Source: JBBIOU01 sp037443205 (GTDB lineage Bacteria; Bacteroidota; Bacteroidia; Flavobacteriales_D; UBA2798). From it: a stretch of 64,000 nucleotides of DNA. Position numbers and translations under genes: made by a program. The notes under the pieces are model-generated. The model was not told the DNA's origin and did no database searches. It saw only the letters and a program-made list of their open reading frames with translations. Location: NCBI GenBank assembly GCA_037443205.1, contig JBBIOU010000002.1:1-64000 (forward strand). The letters run 5' to 3'. Of the stretch, positions 54,511-63,367 are shown piece by piece; position 1 is the first letter of the stretch; every line of letters starts with the position of its first letter.

Positions 54511-56154
54511 ATGGCCTCAAAAGAAATTTCATTTAGCGGTGATGCCCGCGATAAATTAAAAAAAGGCGTTGATGCAATTGCCAACGCAGTAAAAGTAACC
54601 CTTGGCCCAAAAGGCAGAAATGTGGTAATTGAAAAAAAATTTGGTGCACCACAAGTTACCAAAGATGGTGTAACCGTAGCCAAAGAAGTAGAACTGAGCG
54701 ATAAAGTAGAAAACATGGGCGCACAACTGCTTAAAGAAGTTGCCTCTAAAACTGCTGATATAGCCGGTGACGGAACAACTACAGCTACTGTATTGGCACA
54801 AGCTATAGTAGCAGCCGGATTAAAAAATGTAGCAGCCGGTGCCAACCCCATGGATTTAAAAAGAGGTATAGACAAAGCCGTGAGCTGCGTAGTTGATGAA
54901 CTGAAAAAAATATCGAAAGAAGTAGGCGATGATAACAGTAAAATAGAACAAGTTGCAACCATCTCTGCCAACAATGACAACGGCATAGGAAAATTAATTG
55001 CCGAAGCCATGGCTAAAGTTAGTAAAGAAGGTGTTATTACCGTAGAAGAAGCCAAAGGTACCGACACTACAGTGGACGTTGTAGAGGGGATGCAATTTGA
55101 CAGAGGTTATATTTCGCCCTATTTTATTACTGATGCCGACAAGATGCAAGTGGTACTTGAAGACGCACTTATATTAATTACCGATAAAAAATTATCGAGC
55201 ATGAAAGACCTGTTGCCGATATTGGAACAATCGCTGCAAACAGGCAAACCGCTTTTGATTATTGCCGAAGATATTGACGGAGAAGCAATACAAACCCTGG
55301 TTGTAAATAAACTTAGAGGCACCTTAAAAATTGCTGCCGTAAAAGCCCCCGGTTTTGGCGATCGCAGAAAAGAAATGCTACAGGATATTGCGATACTTAC
55401 CGGAGGAACCGTTATTTCTGAAGAACAAGGATATAAACTGGAATCAGCTACACTGGATATGCTCGGACATGCAGAAAAAATTGTAGTTGATAAAGACAAT
55501 ACAACCATCGTTAACGGTTCGGGCGATAAAAACAATATCAAAGCACGTATCACACAAATTAAAGCACAAATAGATACTACCACTTCAGACTACGACAAAG
55601 AAAAGCTACAAGAACGCCTCGCTAAATTAGCCGGTGGTGTTGCCGTGTTGTATGTGGGTGCTGCTACCGAAGTAGAAATGAAAGAGAAAAAAGACAGGGT
55701 AGAAGACGCTTTAGCAGCCACACGTGCAGCCGTTGAAGAAGGTATTGTTCCCGGTGGCGGAGTGGCATATATAAGAACCATTCCTGCATTAGAAAAACTA
55801 AAAGGCAACAATGAAGACGAAAATACCGGTATTGCCATTGTAAAAAGAGCCTTAGAAGAACCTTTGCGTACCATTGTTGCCAATGCCGGTGGCGAGGGTT
55901 CGGTAATTGTAAACAAGGTAAAAGAAGGAAAAGATGATTTTGGTTACAATGCCCGCACCGAAGCCTTTGAAAATATGTTTAAAGCCGGTGTTATAGACCC
56001 AACCAAGGTAAGCCGCGTGGCATTAGAAAATGCAGCATCTATAGCTTCTATGTTGCTTACTACTGATTGTGTGGTATCTGAAATTGAAGAAGAAACTCCT
56101 GCAATGCCCGGTGGCGGAATGCCAGGCATGGGAGGTATGGGCGGCATGATGTAA
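54511..56154 (+). CDS. groL: Chaperonin GroEL
   Basis: 547 residues, normal length. The ATP-binding DGTTTATVLAQ (about 86-96), KRGIDKAV, GFGDRRKEML in the apical/intermediate region, VEEGIVPGGGVAY (about 408-420) and the C-terminal GGMPGMGGMGGMM tail are diagnostic. The operon ends at a strong hairpin terminator about 80 bases downstream. Confidence 0.98.
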   Translation: MASKEISFSGDARDKLKKGVDAIANAVKVTLGPKGRNVVIEKKFGAPQVTKDGVTVAKEVELSDKVENMGAQLLKEVASKTADIAGDGTTTATVLAQAIVAAGLKNVAAGANPMDLKRGIDKAVSCVVDELKKISKEVGDDNSKIEQVATISANNDNGIGKLIAEAMAKVSKEGVITVEEAKGTDTTVDVVEGMQFDRGYISPYFITDADKMQVVLEDALILITDKKLSSMKDLLPILEQSLQTGKPLLIIAEDIDGEAIQTLVVNKLRGTLKIAAVKAPGFGDRRKEMLQDIAILTGGTVISEEQGYKLESATLDMLGHAEKIVVDKDNTTIVNGSGDKNNIKARITQIKAQIDTTTSDYDKEKLQERLAKLAGGVAVLYVGAATEVEMKEKKDRVEDALAATRAAVEEGIVPGGGVAYIRTIPALEKLKGNNEDENTGIAIVKRALEEPLRTIVANAGGEGSVIVNKVKEGKDDFGYNARTEAFENMFKAGVIDPTKVSRVALENAASIASMLLTTDCVVSEIEEETPAMPGGGMPGMGGMGGMM

Positions 56155-56233
56155 TTTGCTAAAAAGTAAATACGATAAATTTAGCTTAAAACTTAAATTA
56201 ATAACGCCTAAAATTACTTTTAACCACCTTGAT

Positions 56234-56267
56234 AAACCCGATGTAAAATTTTACATCGGGTTTTTTT
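56234..56267 (+). terminator. Intrinsic terminator of groESL
   Basis: A perfect 15-bp inverted repeat, aaacccgatgtaaaa followed directly by ttttacatcgggttt, with a T run through 56267. It is placed 80 bases after the groL stop. Confidence 0.88.
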
Positions 56268-56291
56268 ATCCCAAAATTGTCATAAGCCTCG

Positions 56292-56334
56292 GGCTGATGC
56301 AAGTGTGTATGTATGCAGGTAGTATTTGGGTTAA
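56292..56334. repeat. Dispersed intergenic repeat, copy B
   Basis: ggctgatgcaagtgtgtatg through agtatttgggttaa, about 80 percent identical by eye to copy A at 35405-35450, in the same orientation. Both copies are downstream of plus-strand genes (punA and groL). Confidence 0.4.
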
Positions 56335-56541
56335 TACAACCCCTCCATCTTCCCCAAAGGGGAAGAGCATTACAAAATCTTAAACATCCTGTTTTCTAGG
56401 AAAAGGTTTAATGACTTTTTTGGGTTTATAAAGAACCATACTCTTTGTTAAGATTTTAGAAGAAGGATATGAAATAGGTTATTATTTTAACCCCAATAAA
56501 TCATGTTTCACATAATTCGAGTTAGTATTAATTATTAAAGA

Positions 56542-56577
56542 TTTGTAATTACACTTTTATTTACATAATTATATTTG
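56542..56577 (+). promoter_or_regulatory. Promoter for the SpoIIE phosphatase gene
   Basis: TATATTTG at 56570-56577 is an exact -7 match; TTTG at 56542-56545 is 24 bases upstream. The predicted start, near 56584, falls at the ATG at 56585, so the mRNA may be leaderless or nearly so. Confidence 0.5.
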
Positions 56578-56584
56578 TAAAATA

Positions 56585-58681
56585 ATGTTATTAAAAAAGA
56601 TCATAAGCCTAATAATTATTTTAAATATCTATTTGCATTGTGCAAATGCACAACCTGTAGTTATTGAAGAATTGAAGAGAAAAGCTTATGATAATACATT
56701 AAGTGATACAGCAAGAGCAAACGTGATACTGGCATACACCATGACCTGGCCCGCACCTGCGTTTGATGAAGCTGTGCCTTTGTTAGAATTAGCCTATCAA
56801 TTAGCCGAAAAAGGAGGAAACCACAATTTAGCTGCAAGAATATTAGCCAGAAAAATTCAGTATTATGTACAAAACAATAAAGGCATCGAAGCCTTCAGAA
56901 TTTGCAATGAATTATTTACTCATGCCGAAAAAAATAATGATAGCGCTACATTAGCAGAAGCATATTACCACAAAGGAAATATCTTTTTACGCTATAATAT
57001 GCTTGCCAAAGCCATAGAGTCGCAGCAAAAATCGGTTGATATATATATGAAATTAAACCTGCTCAGGGAAAAAGCAAATGCTTTGTATTTATTAGGCTGG
57101 TATCAATTTAACAATGCACAGTACGAACAATCGCTCAGAAATTTTTTAAAATCATTTAACTACCACCTGCTCAATAAAAGTTCGTATTATGACTTAGGAG
57201 AAACAAGCGGCTGGGTTGGCAACGCTTATAACGGTATAGACAAATATGATAGCGCCATCTATTATCGCAGAATCAGTATGCATTATTTTAAACTTAGCGG
57301 TGACGGATACGGCTATCCGGATTCTTACAGATACATGGGTAATATATTTCGCAAAATGAATATGCTTGATAGTGCCTTGTATTACTATAATATTTCTCAT
57401 AAAATGTTTACCGAAAAAAATATTCTGGAAAGAAAATGGGTGGTAGAATATTTAATTGCAGATGCATATTACGCACAAAAAAAATACGCCCTGGCTGCCC
57501 GTTATATTGACACTTTGTTTGATAAAGAAAAAGGCACTAAGGATTTACTCTCGATGTATTTAGCGGCAGGTTTAGGCGGCAAGGTTTACGAAAAAAACAA
57601 TGAATATAAAAAATCCATACAATGCTATCAGAATTTTATAAAATACAAAGACAGTATAGAAAAAGCTGAACAACAAGGTGCATTAACCGAACTGGATGCA
57701 CGTTTGGAATTTGAAAAAGAACAACAAGCAATTAAACTGGAACAAGATAAAAAAGATGCTTTATCAAAGAAAGATAAAGAAAATCAAATAATGGTCAGAA
57801 ATTTTTTAATTGGCGGATTCTTGATTATGAGCGGCTTTGCTTTTCTGGTATTCAGAAATTACAAAAGAAAACAAAAAGATAATCTTTTGTTACAACAGCA
57901 AAAAGCCGAAATAGAATACCGGAAAAAAGAAATACAAGACAGTATAAATTATGCCCGCTACATACAATTTGCCGTTCTTCCCGAAAAAGATGAAATTAAA
58001 AAGTTTTTTAAAGAGTCGTTTGTGTTTTATAAACCCAAAGATGTAGTAAGCGGTGATTTTTTCTGGATTTGCAATACCCAGCAACAATTATTGCTGGCTG
58101 CTGCCGATTGTACCGGACATGGTGTGCCGGGTGCTTTTATGAGTATGATAGGCATGTATGAGTTGAACAATGTTGTGTTGGAAAAACGCATACAAGAGCC
58201 CGGAAAGATATTGTCGGCCGTAAACGTTTCGTTAAAAAACAGACTGAAACAAGAAGGCAACGAAATAAAACCCAGAGACGGTATGGATATTGCCTTATGT
58301 GCTTTTGATAAAGAAAAACCCCTCGTTTCATTTTCGGGAGCTAACAGACCTTTATTAATTGTCAGAGATAATCAATTGCTTGAATATAAAGCAACCAAAG
58401 CAGCAATCGGAGGTTACACAAGTGCTGAAAAAGTATTTGACAACATAGAAATTGAACTTGAGAGAGAAGACTGCCTGTATTTATTTACCGATGGTTATGC
58501 CGACCAATACGGAGGTGAAAAAAATAAAAAACTTACCACCAAAAAATTCAAGCAATTGCTCTTATCTATTTCTTCTTTGCCCATGAGCCAACAACACGAA
58601 ACATTAGAAAACCATTTTAATCAATGGAAAAAAGATCTTGAGCAACTAGATGATATCCTGGTAATAGGAATCAGGGTTTAA
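56585..58681 (+). CDS. TPR sensor with SpoIIE (PP2C-type) phosphatase domain
   Basis: 698 residues. A signal peptide (to about 22) precedes about seven TPR repeats in the periplasm (about 40-370), a coiled coil, one transmembrane helix at about 408-424 (FLIGGFLIMSGFAFLVF), a second coiled coil, and a cytoplasmic SpoIIE phosphatase (about 455-698). Metal-binding residues are in place: VVSGDFFW, AADCTGHGVPGAF, DGMDIALC, LFTDGYADQ and DDILVIG. It likely senses an external signal and dephosphorylates an anti-sigma antagonist; no such partner gene is nearby. The end overlaps the convergent gene by four bases. Confidence 0.92.
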   Translation: MLLKKIISLIIILNIYLHCANAQPVVIEELKRKAYDNTLSDTARANVILAYTMTWPAPAFDEAVPLLELAYQLAEKGGNHNLAARILARKIQYYVQNNKGIEAFRICNELFTHAEKNNDSATLAEAYYHKGNIFLRYNMLAKAIESQQKSVDIYMKLNLLREKANALYLLGWYQFNNAQYEQSLRNFLKSFNYHLLNKSSYYDLGETSGWVGNAYNGIDKYDSAIYYRRISMHYFKLSGDGYGYPDSYRYMGNIFRKMNMLDSALYYYNISHKMFTEKNILERKWVVEYLIADAYYAQKKYALAARYIDTLFDKEKGTKDLLSMYLAAGLGGKVYEKNNEYKKSIQCYQNFIKYKDSIEKAEQQGALTELDARLEFEKEQQAIKLEQDKKDALSKKDKENQIMVRNFLIGGFLIMSGFAFLVFRNYKRKQKDNLLLQQQKAEIEYRKKEIQDSINYARYIQFAVLPEKDEIKKFFKESFVFYKPKDVVSGDFFWICNTQQQLLLAAADCTGHGVPGAFMSMIGMYELNNVVLEKRIQEPGKILSAVNVSLKNRLKQEGNEIKPRDGMDIALCAFDKEKPLVSFSGANRPLLIVRDNQLLEYKATKAAIGGYTSAEKVFDNIEIELEREDCLYLFTDGYADQYGGEKNKKLTTKKFKQLLLSISSLPMSQQHETLENHFNQWKKDLEQLDDILVIGIRV

Positions 58682-60084
58682 AACACCATAATTTTAGGCT
58701 CCATCATTTCTTTTATGGCATAAGCTACCCCTTCTCTGCCAAGTCCCGAATCTTTTATTCCACCATAAGGCATGTGGTCAACTCTAAAAGTAGGCACATC
58801 ATTGATGATAATACCGCCTGTTTCTATTTGGTTAAATGCTTGTTTGATATAATTTAAATTATAGGTAAATACTCCTGCCTGTAAACCAAATCGTGTGTCA
58901 TTAATAAGTTTTATCCCCGTATTAAAATCATTTATTTTTTCTATTATCACTACCGGGCCAAAAACTTCTTCGGCATTAATTTTCATATCACTATGCGTGT
59001 TTGTTATAAGCGTAGGTTCTAAATAATTCGCATTTATATTTCCTCCCAATAAAATTTTAGCTCCTTTCTCTTCGGCTTCGTTAAGCCATGTTTTTACTCT
59101 TTGGGCATTCTTTTCATCTATCATGCACGAAATATCCGTTTTCATATCCAGCGGATCACCATATTTTAATTTACGGATTAAAGCCATAACAATTTCAATA
59201 AATTCTTCATAAATTTTTTCGTGTACATAAATTCTTTGTGTATGAATGCACACCTGACCCGAATAAGCAAATCCACCCGCTACACAGCGCTCAGCAGCAT
59301 AGTTTACATCTGCATCTTCGGCAATAATTACTCCTGCATTACCACCTAATTCAAGCAACACTTTTTTCTTATCCGCCCGAGTTTTCATTTGCCATCCAAC
59401 ATCAGGCGAACCGGTAAACGATAATAAGGCAATGCGCTCATCCGTAACCAACAGGTCGCCTGTTTCGCGCGAGCAGGGCAAAACAGAAAAAGCTCCTTTA
59501 GGAAGACTTGTATCATCAATTATTTCGGCCAGCTTAAGTGCGGTAAGCGGAGTTTGGCTGGAGGGTTTTAATATCAGCGGGCAACCACAAGCAATAGCCG
59601 GAGCTACTTTATGAGCAACTAAATTTAAAGGAAAATTAAACGGAGCAATGCCGCTAACTACTCCTACCGGAAAATATTTTACCAAAGCCTCTTTACCTGC
59701 ACCCGTTGGTGTATTATCCATACTCAGATATTCTTTAGGTAATCGCTTGCTCTCTTCTGCCGCTATGGTAAATGTATCAACCGAGCGCTGTGTTTCTGCC
59801 AGTGCATAGCGCATGGGTTTAGCGCTTTCCATAGCAATAAGTTTGGCTATATCTAGTTTTTCCTCATTAATCCTATCGGCTATTTGTTTTAGTATTTCGT
59901 ATCGCTTGTAGGCCGGCAGGTTTTTCAGGGTTTCTTTGGCCATACATGCCGCAGTTATTGCTTGGTCAACTTCTGCTTTACCAGCTTTGCTAACATCTGT
60001 TATTTTTTCTTGGGTATAGGGATTGTATATCGTTAAATATTCTTGGGTTTCGATAAATTTTCCGGCCAAATAAAGTTTTTTCAT
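58678..60084 (-). CDS. NAD(P)-dependent aldehyde dehydrogenase
   Basis: 468 residues of the ALDH superfamily. PFNFPLNLVAHKVAPAIACG (about 143-162), catalytic Glu in LELGGNAGVI (about 247), catalytic Cys in GQVCIHTQR (about 281) and EVFGPVV (about 378) are all intact. The GGNAGVI variant places it near the lactaldehyde/succinate-semialdehyde/glyceraldehyde-3-phosphate (non-phosphorylating) group. Substrate cannot be fixed from sequence. Single gene, convergent with the phosphatase. Confidence 0.9.
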   Translation of the reverse strand: MKKLYLAGKFIETQEYLTIYNPYTQEKITDVSKAGKAEVDQAITAACMAKETLKNLPAYKRYEILKQIADRINEEKLDIAKLIAMESAKPMRYALAETQRSVDTFTIAAEESKRLPKEYLSMDNTPTGAGKEALVKYFPVGVVSGIAPFNFPLNLVAHKVAPAIACGCPLILKPSSQTPLTALKLAEIIDDTSLPKGAFSVLPCSRETGDLLVTDERIALLSFTGSPDVGWQMKTRADKKKVLLELGGNAGVIIAEDADVNYAAERCVAGGFAYSGQVCIHTQRIYVHEKIYEEFIEIVMALIRKLKYGDPLDMKTDISCMIDEKNAQRVKTWLNEAEEKGAKILLGGNINANYLEPTLITNTHSDMKINAEEVFGPVVIIEKINDFNTGIKLINDTRFGLQAGVFTYNLNYIKQAFNQIETGGIIINDVPTFRVDHMPYGGIKDSGLGREGVAYAIKEMMEPKIMVF

Positions 60085-60291
60085 ACAAAAATTGTTTGGG
60101 TAAATTTAAGCAATGCATTTTAATACTGAATTAGGGTTTATTGCATAGAGATAAATACCCGAACTGTAAAATAAGCTACATCTTGAGCCTTGCATAATTA
60201 CTACTATAAAGATACCGTATTGACCAAAAAAATTACGCAGTAACTTTTGCCTACGGAATAAAAATATTATACCATTTCAATAAATAATTTA

Positions 60292-60299
60292 TATATTTG
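60292..60299 (+). promoter_or_regulatory. -7 promoter box for the lipoprotein gene
   Basis: TATATTTG, an exact match, 20 bases upstream of the ATG at 60320. No clear -33 element. The preceding ~200 intergenic bases show nothing else. Confidence 0.5.
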
Positions 60300-60319
60300 A
60301 ACAAAAAAATTTTTAATAC

Positions 60320-60898
60320 ATGAAAACCAACCTCATTTTTGCGGCAGCGATTATTGTTACAGGTATTAGTTTATTTTCCTTGCCTTCGTGCGGAGAAAAA
60401 GAAATAACCCAACAAAATGACACGGTTGATACTACCGTAAAAATAGATTATAAAGGGATGCGCTCATATTCTTTAAAAGACCATGGTTTAGATGCAACGA
60501 TGATGATTCCCGAAGAATTAACTCCCTCGGGTGATCCTTTTCCGATAGAAGTTGTAAAAGGTGAAGACGGTTTTTCATGGAAAATCACAGCCGGCCCCTC
60601 TTTTGAAATGGTTATAGAAGAAGTTGACGGAGAAGGAAATTACATTCAGCGTAAAAAAGAATCTCTTAAAAACGGAATATTTGCTGTTGAATACATTACG
60701 GATGAACCCGATAAATTCTTATATAAAGCAACCTTGCCCAACGAAGCCGGACAAAGAGACTATTTTCATGTTTACGGTGTCGTAAAAATTGGAGGATCTG
60801 ATTATATTGTTATGAGCAGTGAAGCCGGAGAATTTACCGAAGTACAAGCCAAAGATATGCTCAAAACCATTTATTCGATGAGCGATAAAACGTTGTAA
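60320..60898 (+). CDS. Lipoprotein of unknown function
   Basis: 192 residues. Signal peptide with lipobox LPSC (Cys about 24), then a Thr/Asp-rich linker and one alpha/beta domain (about 45-190), with a DHGLDATMMIPEEL start and a C-terminal amphipathic helix. I do not recognise the family. It lies 24 bases upstream of another small exported protein and probably forms a two-gene unit with it. Confidence 0.7.
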   Translation: MKTNLIFAAAIIVTGISLFSLPSCGEKEITQQNDTVDTTVKIDYKGMRSYSLKDHGLDATMMIPEELTPSGDPFPIEVVKGEDGFSWKITAGPSFEMVIEEVDGEGNYIQRKKESLKNGIFAVEYITDEPDKFLYKATLPNEAGQRDYFHVYGVVKIGGSDYIVMSSEAGEFTEVQAKDMLKTIYSMSDKTL

Positions 60899-60922
60899 AT
60901 TTTTATAAATTAATATTTTTAG

Positions 60923-61537
60923 ATGTATATTTTAAGGGTATTTGCCTTTTTATTTGTAGCTTGTTTGGCAAATGCCCAGGAGCAAAATAAAGCATATTTT
61001 TTAACTTCAACCCCATACATAATCGAAAAAGAAAAGGGATGTGTTTTGGTTTGTAACAATTATTTTAATTCGGGTATAAACTTTTATTTACCAGTAAATT
61101 TTAATATTAGCACCTCAAGCAGAGAAGGAATATTTATTGCCAATAATAAAGCGCTGCAAATATTTATTATAAATGCAGGCAAATTTTCAGCGCAAAACAA
61201 CTACGATAAAATTTTAGAATATATTAAATACGAATGTGATTATGTGGCTGAAACCTTTGGCGAAAAACTGACACATGAAACCGAAAAAATAAAATCGAAA
61301 AAAAGAAACGAAGTGATTTTTTGGTATTTTTTGATGCCTAAAAATGCTCAGGCAGAAGTTACTCATCAGCTTTTTATTAACTTTATATATAATGATTATA
61401 TATTCAGTATCAGCAGCCCCTTATTTAAGGATGATAAATTAGAAGAAACCAAAAACTTTTTATTATCCTTAATCGAATATATTGTTTTTTCTGACAAGAA
61501 GATTACCTGGGAAGTACTTAAAAAAAGTATTAAGTAG
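60923..61537 (+). CDS. Exported protein of unknown function
   Basis: 204 residues with a signal peptide (cleavage near ANAQ). The mature part is one alpha/beta domain with a C-terminal helix, similar in general layout to the preceding lipoprotein (beta-rich start, a WYFLM-type core strand, final amphipathic helix). The two may be distant paralogues, but I cannot prove this by eye. It overlaps the convergent panC by eight bases. Confidence 0.68.
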   Translation: MYILRVFAFLFVACLANAQEQNKAYFLTSTPYIIEKEKGCVLVCNNYFNSGINFYLPVNFNISTSSREGIFIANNKALQIFIINAGKFSAQNNYDKILEYIKYECDYVAETFGEKLTHETEKIKSKKRNEVIFWYFLMPKNAQAEVTHQLFINFIYNDYIFSISSPLFKDDKLEETKNFLLSLIEYIVFSDKKITWEVLKKSIK

Positions 61538-62381
61538 TCATTTCCATATTATCAATAAGCCTGGTAGTTCCTACATAAGCTGCTGTTAAAGCAATCACTT
61601 TTTGAGAGCTTTCATTTTGAGCGCTTAGCAATTTCAATGTGTTTGCTTCAGCAAACTCAAAGTATTCGGGTTTTATACCTGCTGCATTAAAAAAATTAAA
61701 ATATACCCTGTTTTTTATCTCTTCTATGGATAATTGATGGTAGTTTTCTTTAGCATAAAGCAGGGCCTTATATAAATTTAACGCCAGCGTTTTTTCGGTT
61801 TTGTTCAGTAAAGCATTGCGCGAACTCATGGCTAATCCGCTATTTTCGCGTATGGTAGGCAGAGCAACAATTTCCGTATTGAAATTAAATTTTTTAACTA
61901 CTTCTTTAATAACCAGTACCTGCTGAAAATCTTTTAAACCAAAAAAAGCTTTATCGGGCTGTATCAATTCAAAAAAACGCTTAATAATCATCCCAACACC
62001 TTTAAAATGACCCGGTCTGTACTTACCTTCCAGCACGGTTTCTAAATACCCAAAATCTATATTTTCCTGAGCCAGATTATCGGGGTAAATTTCGTTGTCG
62101 GAGGGAATAAATACTGCACTACAAACGGTGTTCTTCAGCAACAGAATATCGTTTTCAATATTTCTTGGGTATTTTTCAAAATCATCCTTTCGGTTAAATT
62201 GCGTAGGATTAACATAAATACTGGCTAATACCACATCGCAGTGTTTACCCGCCTCATTCATCAACTCTAAATGTCCAGCGTGTAAGGCTCCCATGGTAGG
62301 CACAAAACCCAAAGTTTTGCGCTCATTTTTAAATTGATGCAGCCAGCGTTTAAGTTCGCTGATTTGATAAATTATTTTCAA
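61530..62381 (-). CDS. panC: Pantothenate synthetase
   Basis: 283 residues. Joins pantoate and beta-alanine with ATP in CoA biosynthesis. The HIGH-like nucleotide-binding motif is PTMGALHAGHLELM (about 28-41); FNRKDDFEKYPR, KAFFGLKDFQQV (about 150-161) and the KMSKS-like AMSSRNALL (about 185-193) are present. The start codon appears to be TTG at 62381, as no ATG precedes the conserved KIIY start. Confidence 0.95.
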   Translation of the reverse strand: MKIIYQISELKRWLHQFKNERKTLGFVPTMGALHAGHLELMNEAGKHCDVVLASIYVNPTQFNRKDDFEKYPRNIENDILLLKNTVCSAVFIPSDNEIYPDNLAQENIDFGYLETVLEGKYRPGHFKGVGMIIKRFFELIQPDKAFFGLKDFQQVLVIKEVVKKFNFNTEIVALPTIRENSGLAMSSRNALLNKTEKTLALNLYKALLYAKENYHQLSIEEIKNRVYFNFFNAAGIKPEYFEFAEANTLKLLSAQNESSQKVIALTAAYVGTTRLIDNMEMTT

Positions 62382-62445
62382 AAAAATGCCCTTTCTATAA
62401 TAAAAAAAAAGTAAAAAAACAAGCCCCCAAAACTACTTTTTTATG

Positions 62446-62476
62446 TTGAATATCAGATAATTTTTATATATTTTTG
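62446..62476 (+). promoter_or_regulatory. Promoter for the glycogen-synthase-like gene
   Basis: TTG at 62446-62448, a 20-base spacer and TATTTTTG at 62469-62476. The leader to the ATG at 62544 is about 60 bases. Confidence 0.55.
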
Positions 62477-62543
62477 CATTCGCTTTGTTAATATTCAAAA
62501 ATTAACTAAGCCAAATAAAGCAAAACCAGTTAAAACCAACATA

Positions 62544-63365
62544 ATGGAAAAATTAAAAGTACTTTTTGTTTCGCAGGAAATAAACCCCTTTTTACCCGAA
62601 ACACAAATTTCAGTTATCAGCCGAAGATTGCCTCAGGGCACACAAGAACTGGAAAAAGAAGTGCGCCTGTTTATGCCTCGATTTGGCTGCATTAATGAGC
62701 GCAGACACCAATTACACGAAGTAATTCGTTTATCGGGGATGAACATCATTATAAACGATACCGATCACCCCTTGATTATTAAAGTTGCTTCCATACCGGC
62801 AGCGCGAATGCAAGTGTATTTTATTGACAACGAAGATTATTTTAAACGCAAATGCACTTTGGTAGATGAAGAAAATAAAACTTTTGCCGATAATGATGAA
62901 CGAGCCATTTTCTTTTGCCGGGGTGTAGTAGAAACTGTAAAAAAATTAGGCTGGGCGCCTGATATTATTCACTGTCACGGGTGGTTCACTTCCTTGCTAC
63001 CGGCCTACATTAAACAATATTATAACGATGACCCTCATTTTACCGATGCCAAAGTGGTTTATTCTGTTTACAACAACGCTTTTTCGGGTGCTTTCGATAA
63101 AAAATTAATTTCAAAAATGAAAGCCGATGGCTTTAGCGATAACGACCTGGCAGCAATTAAAACAGCCGACTTTATCAATCTGAATAAATTTGCCATTAAT
63201 TTTTCTGATGGAATTATTTTGGGCAACGAAAAAATAGACAACAAAATCTTAAACCATATTAAAGATAGCGGTAAACCCGTACTTACATACCAAAACGCAG
63301 AATCATACGTTAAAGCATATAACGAATTTTACGAGTACGTAGCCGAAACGGAACTCGTTGACTAA
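62544..63365 (+). CDS. Glycogen/starch synthase-like protein, single-domain form
   Basis: 273 residues, against about 480 for GT5 glycogen synthases. Only the N-terminal Rossmann domain is present: KVLFVSQEINPF, VYFIDNEDYFKR, FADNDERAIFFCRGV and DIIHCHGWFTSLLPAYIK. The ADP-glucose KxGGL motif position reads PETQISVISRRLP, and the C-terminal nucleotide-sugar domain is missing. Sugar transfer is therefore unlikely. I recall similar short forms between panC and DUF4270 genes in other Bacteroidota, so it is probably not a degrading pseudogene. It ends two bases before the DUF4270 start codon. Confidence 0.82.
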   Translation: MEKLKVLFVSQEINPFLPETQISVISRRLPQGTQELEKEVRLFMPRFGCINERRHQLHEVIRLSGMNIIINDTDHPLIIKVASIPAARMQVYFIDNEDYFKRKCTLVDEENKTFADNDERAIFFCRGVVETVKKLGWAPDIIHCHGWFTSLLPAYIKQYYNDDPHFTDAKVVYSVYNNAFSGAFDKKLISKMKADGFSDNDLAAIKTADFINLNKFAINFSDGIILGNEKIDNKILNHIKDSGKPVLTYQNAESYVKAYNEFYEYVAETELVD

Positions 63366-63367
63366 AC

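Larger units (their letters stand above)
56268..56584. other. Intergenic region with dispersed repeat copy B
   Basis: 317 bases after the groESL terminator without a credible gene. It contains repeat copy B (56292-56334, similar to 35405-35450), a run of 'ccttccccaaagggg' type small palindrome near 56349, a segment at 56400-56425 that resembles the reverse complement of 7217-7240, and the promoter of the phosphatase gene at its right end. Confidence 0.4.

Noticed and set aside
54492..55067. A 191-codon minus-strand open frame inside groL
   Set aside because: Shadow of groL with no promoter or family resemblance; the sense frame is unambiguous.
56156..56383. A 75-codon open frame starting just after groL
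   Set aside because: It runs through the groESL terminator hairpin and the dispersed repeat, so it is not a gene.
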